This document shows, piece after piece, positions 20,270 to 28,811 of a stretch of DNA of 40,353 bases; positions within the stretch are counted from its first letter, which is position 1; every line of letters starts with the position of its first letter. The notes beneath the pieces were generated by a model. It saw nothing but the letters and a program-made list of their open reading frames with translations. It was not told the origin of the DNA and did not search any database. The stretch covers positions 25,001 through 65,353 of the forward strand of contig CACGUE010000006.1 of NCBI GenBank assembly GCA_902576115.1, written 5' to 3'. Source of the DNA: an uncultured Pelagibacteraceae bacterium. GTDB lineage: Bacteria > Pseudomonadota > Alphaproteobacteria > Pelagibacterales > Pelagibacteraceae. Made by a program: the position numbers and the translations under genes.

Positions 20270-21100
20270 TTATTTTTTTTCTCTGAAATTATGAGCCTTA
20301 TAAACACCTAGTACGTGCATGTCTTCGCAGTGAAAAGCTAATTCTTCTAAAGAATTTTTAATTTTTATTTCATCTAAATGCCCATCGATATCACATAAAA
20401 AAAAGAACGATGAAAATGAATTTTTCTCAGGAAAACTTTGAAGCTTAGTCATATTCACTCCGTTAATAGCGAATCCTGATAAGGCAGAATATAAAGCAGC
20501 AGGCTTATCTCTTAACTTAAACAAAAAAGATGTAATATATTTATTTTTATCAATTTCAGGCTGTAAGATATCTTTTCCCATTAATAAAAATCTTGTATAA
20601 TTATTGTTATCGTCTTGAATGTTCTCTTTTAAAATTTCAAGATTATATATTTCAGCACTTAGTTTTGATGCTATTGCAGCTTTGCTTTTATCTTTTGAGT
20701 CTGAAACATATTTAGCAGATCCCGCGGTATCTGCTCTTACGTTACCAGATAAATTATTTTTTTTTAAAAATTCAGAAGCTTGACTTAATGCTTGAGTATG
20801 TGAGTAAACATTTTTGATATCCTTTATCTTAGAACCTTTAATACCTATTAGGTTATGATTAATTGGAAAAAAGATTTCCTCATAAATGTTTAATCTATGT
20901 TTAAATATTAAATATTCTACTCCAATGTTTCCTGTCGTTTTATTTGATTCAGGTATGATTGCCCTAATATTGCTATTTTCACTTGCTCTCTCAAAGCATT
21001 CATCGAAAGTTTTACAAGGAATTGTCTCTATGTTTGGATAAAGATATTTGGCGCAACTCTCACTATAACTTCCTGCAATGCCTTGATATAGTATCTTCAT
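20270..21100 (-). CDS. pheA: Prephenate dehydratase
   Basis: A 276-aa monofunctional enzyme that makes phenylpyruvate from prephenate for phenylalanine synthesis. The catalytic domain begins YQGIAGSYSE and contains the conserved TRF (in NNYTRFLLMG). A C-terminal ACT domain (about 190-270) should bind phenylalanine, but its usual ESRP element reads QSFP and GALY reads AALY, so feedback control may differ. There is no fused chorismate mutase. It lies 4 nt after kdsB on the same strand. Confidence 0.93.
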   Translation of the reverse strand: MKILYQGIAGSYSESCAKYLYPNIETIPCKTFDECFERASENSNIRAIIPESNKTTGNIGVEYLIFKHRLNIYEEIFFPINHNLIGIKGSKIKDIKNVYSHTQALSQASEFLKKNNLSGNVRADTAGSAKYVSDSKDKSKAAIASKLSAEIYNLEILKENIQDDNNNYTRFLLMGKDILQPEIDKNKYITSFLFKLRDKPAALYSALSGFAINGVNMTKLQSFPEKNSFSSFFFLCDIDGHLDEIKIKNSLEELAFHCEDMHVLGVYKAHNFREKK

Positions 21101-21104
21101 TATA

Positions 21105-21839
21105 TTATTTTTTTAATGACTTTATGTAGTCTTCTAGATCTTTTTTTGTGTCAATGCCACTAGAAAAATAATTTGCCAATATTACTTTAATTTTCATATT
21201 ATTATCAAGAGCTCTAAGTTGCTCCAGTTTTTGTTTAGTTTCACTTTCGCTTTTTTCAAAATTTACAAATTTTTTTAAAGCTGAATATTTATATAGATAT
21301 ATTCCAAAATGCTGATACGTGTTGCTATAGATATTTTCTTTAACCACTCTGTAAAAGTTTAACGCTTCTGTTGCTGAATTATCAGAAATCTTATTTTTTG
21401 TAATAACTTTTACAATATTTTCATTATGATAATCTTCTTTTTTCTCAATGTTGTATGCTAATGTTGAAATATTGAAGTTATTTTCTTTTGATAATTTATT
21501 TAAGTTTCTAATATCTAAAGGATTAATCATTGGTTCATCGCCTTGGATATTCATAATAAAATCTATATCTTTTAAATCTAATTTCTGACAGGCCTCAAAT
21601 ACCCTATCTGTTCCAGTTGTGTGATTTATGTCTGTCATTATGAATTTACCCCCATTTTTTTTTACTTCTGAGGCAATTTCCTCGTCACATGTTGCTACAT
21701 AAACCTCTCCAATTTGGCTTTGTATAGCTTTTTCATATACATGCATAATGAGAGTTTTATTATTAATTTTTATTAATGGCTTTTTGGGGAGTCTTGTTGC
21801 TGCTAATCTTGAGGGAATTATTATTATTGAATTACTCAT
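21105..21839 (-). CDS. kdsB: 3-deoxy-manno-octulosonate cytidylyltransferase (CMP-Kdo synthetase)
   Basis: A 244-aa enzyme that activates Kdo with CTP for LPS inner-core synthesis. The N-terminal nucleotide-binding segment PSRLAATRLPKKPL, the CDEEIA stretch and NIQGDEPMI are characteristic. It fits with kdsD, lptC and lptB in this window, so the cell should make a Kdo-containing LPS. A GC-rich hairpin (21854-21870) lies 15 nt upstream of its ATG, in the gap shared with cycM. Confidence 0.95.
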   Translation of the reverse strand: MSNSIIIIPSRLAATRLPKKPLIKINNKTLIMHVYEKAIQSQIGEVYVATCDEEIASEVKKNGGKFIMTDINHTTGTDRVFEACQKLDLKDIDFIMNIQGDEPMINPLDIRNLNKLSKENNFNISTLAYNIEKKEDYHNENIVKVITKNKISDNSATEALNFYRVVKENIYSNTYQHFGIYLYKYSALKKFVNFEKSESETKQKLEQLRALDNNMKIKVILANYFSSGIDTKKDLEDYIKSLKK

Positions 21840-21853
21840 ATATTCATATTTTA

Positions 21854-21870
21854 TGCGTCTTTGAGACGCA
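21854..21870. promoter_or_regulatory. Perfect GC-rich inverted repeat between kdsB and cycM
   Basis: TGCGTCT, spacer TTG, AGACGCA: a perfect 7-bp inverted repeat in the otherwise almost GC-free 97-bp divergent gap 21840-21936. It could be a protein-binding operator for either gene or an mRNA hairpin just before the kdsB start. Confidence 0.35.
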
Positions 21871-21936
21871 AATTTATAAATTAAATTTCTTATAAATTTT
21901 GTTTAACATGTTATATGACCATTTTAAAAAAAAATA

Positions 21937-22476
21937 ATGGATTCATTTGAAGTAAATAAAATTATTGCTGCTGTACTTCTTATAGCACTACTTGTGATTG
22001 GAATTGGCAAAATTTCAGATATTGCTTTTCATGTGGATAAACCAGAGAAATCAGCTTACAAAGTAGATATTCAGGAAAGTAGTCAAATTTCAAATTCAAC
22101 AGCAGAAAAAATTGAGGTAAAAGTTGATATATCTGCATTACTTGCATTAGGAGATGCTTCTCATGGAGAGAAAGTTTTCAAAAAATGTTCTGCTTGCCAT
22201 TTAATAAATAAAGGTGGAGCGAATAAAATCGGACCTGCTTTGTATGGTGTAATTGGAAGAAAAGTTGCATCAAAACAGGATTATAAATATTCAAAAGCAA
22301 TGGCGGCATATGAAAAAAATTGGACATTTGAAGAGATGAATGGTTATTTAAAAAAACCACAAAGTTATATTAAAGGAACTAAGATGGCTTTCGCAGGATT
22401 AAGAAAAGAAAAAGACAGAGCATCAGTAATTTTGTATCTTAACCAAAATTCAGATAATCCACTACCTTTACCTTAG
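21937..22476 (+). CDS. cycM: Membrane-anchored cytochrome c (CycM-like)
   Basis: A 179-aa class I c-type cytochrome, with an N-terminal hydrophobic anchor at about 10-28, a linker of about 45 residues, and one heme domain. The heme attachment site is CSACH at 84-88 and the likely sixth ligand is M150 in KGTKMAF. It resembles CycM (cytochrome c552) of alphaproteobacteria, which carries electrons from the bc1 complex to the terminal oxidase. It is a single gene, divergent from kdsB. The stop lies inside the end of the convergent argF. Confidence 0.92.
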   Translation: MDSFEVNKIIAAVLLIALLVIGIGKISDIAFHVDKPEKSAYKVDIQESSQISNSTAEKIEVKVDISALLALGDASHGEKVFKKCSACHLINKGGANKIGPALYGVIGRKVASKQDYKYSKAMAAYEKNWTFEEMNGYLKKPQSYIKGTKMAFAGLRKEKDRASVILYLNQNSDNPLPLP

Positions 22477-23398
22477 TTTTCCAAAACAATATAGTAGTAT
22501 ACTTTTTTGAACATGAACTCTGTTGAATGCCTGCTGCCAGACGTGAGAATTTTTTCCTAAAAATACACTCTCCTCAACTTCATCTCCTCTTGGTAAGCAA
22601 TGCAAAAAAATACAATTTTTTTTTGTATATTTAAATATATTTTTTTTAATTTTAAATTTTTCAAACTGTTGTTTTTTTCTTTTTTTTATTCACTTTATCA
22701 TTTAAAGATATTACTTTGTCAGAAAAAATTACATCTGCATCCGTAGCTGCTTTTTTTAGATCATGATAAATAAATATTTTTTTCTTATTTTTTCTTACCC
22801 AATTTTTAACCTTCTTACCTGGTGCAAATTTTTTTGGACACCCTATACTTAATCTAAATGAAAACTTAACAGATGCAGCTATTAAGCTGTCCAAAACATT
22901 ATTGGAATCTCCAATCCAACAAATTTTTAATTTTGATATTGTTTTTTTTTTTATTTCCTCAACAGTAAAAATATCTGATAATACTTGAGTTGGATGAGAT
23001 GATGGACTTAAACCATTTATTATTGGGATAGTTAAATGCTTTTGAAAATCTTCAATTTTTCTATCATCATCAGTTCTCAACATAAAACCATCACCATACG
23101 TAGATAAAATTTTAGCTGTATCAGCAATCGTCTCTCCACCTTGTCCAAGATGAAGTTCGTTAGATCTAAGTGTCAATGTTCCTCCACCGAGCTGTTTAAT
23201 GGCTAAATAAAAGCTTATTCTTGTTCTTGAACTAGCTTTTTCAAACATTTGCACTAGCATTTTACCTTTAAGAGGTGATCCTTTGTCTGGCTCTAAAGTA
23301 TTTAATTTTTTTCTTTGTTTTTTTCTTTGTTTTGCATCAATAATTATTTTTCTAAGATCTTTACTGGGAATATCTTTTAAATTTATAAAGTGTTTCAT
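22468..23398 (-). CDS. argF: Ornithine carbamoyltransferase (one-base frameshift in this sequence)
   Basis: Makes citrulline from ornithine and carbamoyl phosphate. The first frame (23398 down to 22661) has the carbamoyl-phosphate site SSRTR (56-60) and HPTQ (134-137). It then breaks in an A8-G-A7 tract (plus-strand 22672-22687). Removing one base joins it to a frame with FLHCLPRGDEV, the ornithine-site motif, and the family C terminus (FNRVHVQKSIL), ending at 22468. The corrected gene is exactly 310 codons. The ATG overlaps the argD stop by 3-4 nt. Its 3' end overlaps cycM by 9 nt. Most likely intact in the cell. Confidence 0.9.
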
Positions 23399-24560
23399 TT
23401 TAATTCATTACAAACTTTACTGATGATTTTTAAAGCTATATCAATTTCTCTTTTTTTTTACATTTAATGGGGGTAAAATTCTTATGACATTTTCAGCTGC
23501 TCTAATAGTCAGCAATTTATTTTCTGTTAATTTTTTTATAAACTCAGTTTGGTCTTTAAAAAGTTGCAAACCAATTAATAATCCTATTCCTCTAACTTCT
23601 TTAATTACCATAGGATATTTATTTTTTTATTTCATTAAGTTCATGAATAAAATATTTAGACATTTTATTTACATTAATTAATAAATTCCTATTTATTTGA
23701 TCTAAAACAGCATTACCTACTGACATTGCAAGAGGATTTCCTCCAAATGTTGAGCCATGCGTGCCTGGTACCATAGCTTTTGCAACTTTCTTTGTCATTA
23801 GAACTGCACCAATAGGAAAACCACCTCCAATTCCTTTTGCTATAGGTACTATATCTGGTTTAACTTTTGCGTATTCAAAAGCAAAAAACTTGCCACTTCT
23901 TCCAATCCCACATTGAACTTCATCAAGTATTAAAAGTATTCCTTTTTGGTTACATAGATCTCTTATAGCTTTAATACACCAGTTAGGGATTACTTTAATA
24001 CCCCCTTCCCCCATGACCGTTTCAATCATGACTGCAGCAGTGTTTTTATTAATTAAACTTTTTAGTTTTTTGTGGTCTCCAAATTTAAAATGATCAAAAC
24101 CTGGAATTTTAGGACCAAAGCCTTCCGTCATTTTTTTTGATCCACTTGCGTGTATTGCTGCAAGTGTTCTGCCATGAAATGAATTTTTAATACAAATTAT
24201 TCTATTTTTATTTTGCTTACCTATGGAATAAAAATATCTTCTAGCAACTTTGATAGCAGCTTCTGTGGCTTCAGCGCCACTATTTTGAAAAATTATTGAA
24301 TCTGCAAAAGTTTTTTTTACTAACTTTTTTGCCAATTTTTCACCTTCGGGTATTTTAAAAGCGTTAGATACATGCCAAAGTTTTTTTGATTGTTTATTTA
24401 TTGCACTAACTAGCTTTTTATTTGAGTGTCCAAGAGAATTTACTGCTATTCCTTGAACGAAATCTAAATATCTCTTTCCATCTGTAGTGATCAAAAAACT
24501 ACCTTTCCCTTTAACAAAGGATAAATTTTTTCTTTTATAATTAGGTGCTAAAGCGCTCAT
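23395..24560 (-). CDS. argD: Acetylornithine aminotransferase (two one-base frameshifts in this sequence)
   Basis: A PLP-dependent class III aminotransferase of arginine synthesis. The first frame (24560 down to 23619) has QNSGAEATEAAIK, ILDEVQCGIGRSG (D213) and the PLP lysine K242 in AKGIGGGFPIG. It stops early at an A7 tract (23622-23628). Removing one base continues with KNKYPMVIKEVRGIGLLIG and ENVIRILPPLNV, until a second break at an A9 tract (23451-23459), where removing one base gives REIDIALKIISKVCNELK and a stop at 23395. The corrected gene is exactly 388 codons. It precedes argF with an ATGA overlap. Confidence 0.9.
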
Positions 24561-24674
24561 ATTTATTTATAAATTTTTTTAATTTATTTGACAGTTTAAT
24601 TTGCAACCTCAAGTTATAAATTAATTTATTTGTTGAAAAATATTAAAAAAAACTTGTATTAAATCTATATTATG

Positions 24675-24687
24675 CAACATGATGTTG
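24675..24687. promoter_or_regulatory. Palindrome upstream of gcrA
   Basis: CAACAT, G, ATGTTG: a perfect 6-bp inverted repeat ending 36 nt before the gcrA ATG, in the 163-bp gap between argD and gcrA, which holds nothing else that I can name. It is a possible operator, assigned by symmetry and position only. Confidence 0.25.
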
Positions 24688-24723
24688 TTTAATATATTTT
24701 AAATACTAAATATAGTAGTCAAA

Positions 24724-25218
24724 ATGAGTTGGACAGAAGAAAAAGTAAACAAACTAAAAGAACTTTGGGGAAAGGGTAATACTGCTAGCCAGATTGCAGA
24801 AATAATTGGTGGAGTTTCAAGAAATGCAGTCATCGGAAAAGCTCACAGGCTCAATTTATCATCTAAAATTAAAACGAGGTCTCAAATTCAAAATCATAAA
24901 ACCTATAATAAAACCGTAGATGCTCAGATTAAACTTAAAGGAAGAAGGGGTAAACTTAAAACTTTACTTCTAGACAAAAACTTTGAACCAGCGAAAAATT
25001 TGAGCTTAGAAGAGTTATCTGAAGATACATGCAAATACATGGAATTAAACCCAGATGAAATAAATGCTAGCTTCTGTGGAAGGAAAACTGTTGAAAAGTT
25101 TTCTTATTGTCCGCTACATCTTATGATAGTCTTTCAGCCCAAGGGTAAAAAGGAAGATGTTGTAGATAAAGATGATGAGGTTCCTAAATTTATTGAGAAA
25201 AAAATAAAGTCAGCTTAA
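24724..25218 (+). CDS. gcrA: GcrA-type cell cycle regulator
   Basis: A 164-aa transcription regulator. The N-terminal helix-turn-helix is MSWTEEKVNKLKELW, then GNTASQIAEIIGGVSRNAVI (about 18-37) and GKAHRLNL, the strongest GcrA signature. A basic linker follows. The C-terminal part has C-x(15)-C and C-x2-H positions (DTCKYME, FCGRK, YCPLH) matching the sigma70-contacting domain of GcrA. In Caulobacter GcrA acts at promoters methylated by CcrM at GANTC; a ccrM gene is not in this window. The gene is monocistronic, with its stop overlapping the SHOCT gene stop. Confidence 0.93.
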   Translation: MSWTEEKVNKLKELWGKGNTASQIAEIIGGVSRNAVIGKAHRLNLSSKIKTRSQIQNHKTYNKTVDAQIKLKGRRGKLKTLLLDKNFEPAKNLSLEELSEDTCKYMELNPDEINASFCGRKTVEKFSYCPLHLMIVFQPKGKKEDVVDKDDEVPKFIEKKIKSA

Positions 25219-25493
25219 TTTAGTATTTTATCCTTTGCCTTTTTATATTCGTCTTCTGTCAAAATCCCTTTATTTTTCAATTCATTTAATTTCATAATTT
25301 CATCAGAAATAGATTCATCATTAAATTGCTCATCGTTATTATCAATAAGATTTTCAGTGTTTTCAATGTCGCCCTTTATATTATCTTTAATATTTCTTCT
25401 TGCTTCGATACCCATACTGATCGGTTTTGCAGATATATACACAACTATTATTAGTAAGAACAGACATACACCTATAACTAAGTAAGTCATCAT
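25215..25493 (-). CDS. Small membrane protein with SHOCT domain
   Basis: A 92-aa protein with one N-terminal transmembrane helix (about 3-23), a polar acidic linker, and a C-terminal SHOCT motif (MKLNELKNKGILTEDEYKKA, about 67-86). SHOCT domains are short oligomerisation modules of unknown detailed role. Its ATG overlaps the end of the NDUFA9-like gene by 4 nt, so the two are probably co-translated. Confidence 0.75.
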   Translation of the reverse strand: MMTYLVIGVCLFLLIIVVYISAKPISMGIEARRNIKDNIKGDIENTENLIDNNDEQFNDESISDEIMKLNELKNKGILTEDEYKKAKDKILN

Positions 25494-26456
25494 TTTGTTT
25501 TATTAATTGATGGTTGAATTGAAAATTGACCTCCAACTTTCCAATTATAACTATATTTGTTTATCTCATCCCCAAATTTTTTTTTTGGTGTAAAGCCCAG
25601 ATCGAAATTATTTTTATAAATTTTTGATTTACAATTATCGTATTTCAACATTATCAATTGATCTTCCGTTAAAAGAGGCTTGGGAAGTAACTGAAAAATT
25701 TTTGCTGTGAACTTTGCTATTGGCAAAGGTAATGGAAATAAAATTCGTTTTTTTTGAATTGACTTAAGCAATGTTTGCATAATTTCTTTAAAAGTTATTA
25801 CCTCGGGACCTATACATTCAAGTGTTAAACTCTGTTCTTTACCTTTTATTAAATTATAAATTACTTCTACTAAATCTGAAACATGAATCGGACTGAATTT
25901 TGTTCTCCCATTATAATACAAAGGCATTATAGGAAGAATATTTAATAAAGACATAAATTTTGTACTGAACTTATCATCAACAGAATAAACTATTGACGGT
26001 TTTATAATTATAGATTTTTCAAAATTTTTTTTTTATTCTTTTTTCTCCGTCTAATTTGCTTAATGCATATTTACTATCCTTTGCTTCTTCAATGCCTAAA
26101 GCAGATAGATGAATAAATTTTTCTAAATTAAATTCGTCTGCTTTTTTCGATAACATTGCAGGCAGATCAGAATGGATTAATTTAAATTCATCTTTTCTTT
26201 TTTCATATAATATTCCAATTAGATTTATACAAATTGAAGACCTTTTAATTAATGCTTCTATTTTGTTAAGATTAAAACTTTTTAACTCTACTAACTCTAA
26301 ATATCCAGGATTTGCTTGGGTCTTAAGAATATAACCGGCCCTATGAATATTCCTTGTAACAGCGATAATTTTATAGTTATTTTTTGATAGCTTTCTGATC
26401 AAATTTCTTCCAATTTGGCCAGTAGCACCGAAAAGTAGAATTTCTTTTTGTTTCAT
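25490..26456 (-). CDS. NDUFA9-like NAD(P)-binding Rossmann protein (one-base frameshift in this sequence)
   Basis: An atypical short-chain dehydrogenase/epimerase resembling the complex I assembly-associated NDUFA9 family of alphaproteobacteria. The N-terminal frame (26456 down to 26019) has the nucleotide loop GATGQIG (10-16), IHLSALGI and SKYALSKLDGEK, in which the usual catalytic YxxxK region reads YALSK. It breaks at an A10 tract (26025-26034). Removing one base gives NFEKSIIIKPSIVYSVDDKF and joins the C-terminal frame with YNGRTKFSPIHVSDLVEVI. The corrected gene is exactly 322 codons. It is divergent from rnd, only 16 bp away. Confidence 0.8.
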
Positions 26457-26472
26457 ATATATATTCTATCAA

Positions 26473-27084
26473 ATGATTATAGATATTAAATTACACAGAG
26501 ATGATTTACCAGATCAATTAGCTCTAGGTGACAATATATCTGTGGATTGTGAATTTATGGGCTTGAATGTTGAAAGAGACCAACTTTGCCTTGTTCAAAT
26601 ATCTTCTGGAAAGAACGATGCTCATATTGTTAAACTAAATAGAGATAATTATAATGCTCCAAATTTAAAAAAAATTTTACAAGATAAAAGTATTAATAAG
26701 ATTTTTCATTTTGCACGAGCAGATTTATTATTTATAAAAAAATATCTCAATGTAAGGGTAGAAAATGTAAATTGTACAAAAATAATGAGTAAAATCGCAA
26801 GAAGCTATAGTGATAAACATGGTTTAAAAGATCTTGTAAAAGAATTTACAGGCAATGATATTAACAAAAATCTACAAACTTCTGATTTTGGAGGCGACCT
26901 TACAGAAAAGCAATTAAATTACTGTGCTAAAGACGTTATTTACCTTCATGAAATTTATAATGGTTTGATGAAAATTTTAATAAGAGAAAAAAGAGATAAA
27001 CTATACAAAGATGCAATAAAATTTATTTATAGCAGAGTAGATTTAGATTTAGCATCTTTTACATCAGATATATGGTCTCACTAG
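26473..27084 (+). CDS. rnd: RNase D-like 3'-5' exonuclease
   Basis: A 203-aa exonuclease with only the DEDD catalytic domain and no HRDC domain, the short form common in alphaproteobacteria. Metal ligands are D25 and E27 (VDCEF), D84 (FARADLLF), and Y150 with D154 in YCAKD (the DEDDy type). It is expected to trim structured RNA 3' ends such as pre-tRNA. It starts a long plus-strand gene run; kdsD follows with no gap (TAG-ATG). Confidence 0.93.
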   Translation: MIIDIKLHRDDLPDQLALGDNISVDCEFMGLNVERDQLCLVQISSGKNDAHIVKLNRDNYNAPNLKKILQDKSINKIFHFARADLLFIKKYLNVRVENVNCTKIMSKIARSYSDKHGLKDLVKEFTGNDINKNLQTSDFGGDLTEKQLNYCAKDVIYLHEIYNGLMKILIREKRDKLYKDAIKFIYSRVDLDLASFTSDIWSH

Positions 27085-28065
27085 ATGCAAAAAAATAAAA
27101 TTCAAAAAATCGCAAAAGAGGTTATACAATTTGAAATAGAAGCTTTAAAAAATTTAAAATCTTCTATTAACACGTCAATCTCAAAATTAATCAAAGTTAT
27201 TCTTAATTGTAAGCAAGGAAAAATTATTATTTCGGGAGTTGGAAAAAGTGGAATAATAGCAAGAAAGTGGGCTGCAACTTTTTCCTCAACAGGCACACCC
27301 TCGTTTTTTTTAGATGCAGCAAACGCAAGTCATGGTGACTTAGGTCAAATCACATCTAATGATGTTGTTATATTAATTAGTAATAGCGGACAAAGTAATG
27401 AGCTAAAAAATATCATACAATATACTTCGAGAAATAAAAATATTAAACTTATTGGTGTAACATCAAAAAAAGACTCAATACTATATAGAAATTGTGATGA
27501 GAGATTTTTATTACCTCAAATAAAGGAAGCTGGTCCAGAAAATATCGTTCCTACATCTTCAACATCGGCTCAGTTGGCATTAGGTGATGCTATAGCAATA
27601 GCTTGCATGAAGTACAAAAAATTTACAAAATTTGATTTCAAGAAATTTCATCCGAGTGGCACTTTATCCGTCAAACTTAGAACTGTTAGTGATTTAATGA
27701 TTACAGGTAAAAAATTGCCAATAGTTAGAGATAATATTAAAATGAATAGAGCATTAAAAATTATTAATGATAAGAAACTAGGTGTATTAATAATTAAAAA
27801 AGTAAATGGTGATACTATTGGCATAATTACTGATGGAGATTTAAAAAGAATTGCTCAGAAGTTTGCTAAATTTGAGGATCTTGAATTAAAAAAAGTCATG
27901 AAGAAAGATCCAATGACAATTGATAAAAATACTCTAGCAGCGACGGCATTATCCATAATGAATTCAAAAAAAATTACTTCGCTATGTGTTCACAGTGGAA
28001 AAAAAACAAAGAAGACAATTGGATTAATTCATATGCACGATATTTTAAGATCAAATATTAATTAA
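27085..28065 (+). CDS. kdsD: D-arabinose-5-phosphate isomerase
   Basis: A 326-aa enzyme that converts ribulose-5-phosphate to arabinose-5-phosphate, the first committed step to Kdo. The SIS domain (about 35-170) includes SGVGKSGIIARKWAATFSST, DAANASHGDLG and ISNSGQS. Two CBS domains (about 205-326) follow, starting LMITGKKLPIV. It is directly followed by lptC (TAATG overlap), coupling Kdo supply with LPS transport genes. KpsF is the paralogous alternative name. Confidence 0.95.
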   Translation: MQKNKIQKIAKEVIQFEIEALKNLKSSINTSISKLIKVILNCKQGKIIISGVGKSGIIARKWAATFSSTGTPSFFLDAANASHGDLGQITSNDVVILISNSGQSNELKNIIQYTSRNKNIKLIGVTSKKDSILYRNCDERFLLPQIKEAGPENIVPTSSTSAQLALGDAIAIACMKYKKFTKFDFKKFHPSGTLSVKLRTVSDLMITGKKLPIVRDNIKMNRALKIINDKKLGVLIIKKVNGDTIGIITDGDLKRIAQKFAKFEDLELKKVMKKDPMTIDKNTLAATALSIMNSKKITSLCVHSGKKTKKTIGLIHMHDILRSNIN

Positions 28066-28811
28066 TGTCTAAAAAATCTTTGCTACAAATATTACTTTTT
28101 TTGATAATAATATTATTAATATCAGGAATTTATATAATATATTTTTATTCTGGGCCTTTAAAAAATCAATTAATTATTGGAAAAACTTTAGACAAAATAA
28201 CTAAAAAAATCTCTAATGAAGAGTTACTAGAGGATGTTGTTATCTCAAAAAATGAAAAAAATTCTAACAAAATTTTAGATATTGATAATAAAGCACACTC
28301 TTCGAATAAAGAAAATCAAGAAATTAATTTAAAAAAAAATTTGGAAATAAAAGATTCAAATTTGGAAGAAAATTCTAAAGAAGTTATAAAAAATTTAACT
28401 AAAGAAATCGAATATATAACTTCTAATGAAGAAGGAGATACATTCAAAATAAAAGCAAAATATGGAAAAACAAATATTGAAAACTCCAATATTCTAGATC
28501 TAGAAGATGTTGATGGTGTAATTTCTTCATCCAAAAGATCAGAAATATTTATTACTTCGGATTATGCAAAATATAATTACAATAATCAAAATTCTAGGTT
28601 TTATAACAATGTTAGAATAAAATATGATGATAAAATTATAACTTGTGATATTCTTGATTTACAAACAAATAATAATTTAGCAATAGCATACAATAATGTT
28701 AAAGTAGAAGATAGTAAGTCAAAGATGAAAGCTCAAAATATTGTATTAAACTTAATAAATAAAAATATAAAAATTAATTCTAAAGATAAAATTCAAATAC
28801 TTACAAATTAA
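28065..28811 (+). CDS. lptC: LptC-like LPS export protein
   Basis: A 248-aa bitopic protein. Residues about 7-27 form a hydrophobic helix. A long Lys/Asn/Glu-rich segment of low complexity (about 45-125) follows, then a C-terminal beta-rich domain resembling LptC/OstA (SEIFITSDYAKYNYNN, then RFYNNVRIKYDD). LptC bridges the LptBFG transporter and LptA in the periplasm. The assignment rests on this architecture and on position between kdsD and lptB. No separate lptA lies here, although lptA commonly sits between lptC and lptB. The C-terminal beta repeats are also compatible with an LptA-type domain, so an LptC/LptA hybrid cannot be excluded. Confidence 0.65.
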   Translation: MSKKSLLQILLFLIIILLISGIYIIYFYSGPLKNQLIIGKTLDKITKKISNEELLEDVVISKNEKNSNKILDIDNKAHSSNKENQEINLKKNLEIKDSNLEENSKEVIKNLTKEIEYITSNEEGDTFKIKAKYGKTNIENSNILDLEDVDGVISSSKRSEIFITSDYAKYNYNNQNSRFYNNVRIKYDDKIITCDILDLQTNNNLAIAYNNVKVEDSKSKMKAQNIVLNLINKNIKINSKDKIQILTN

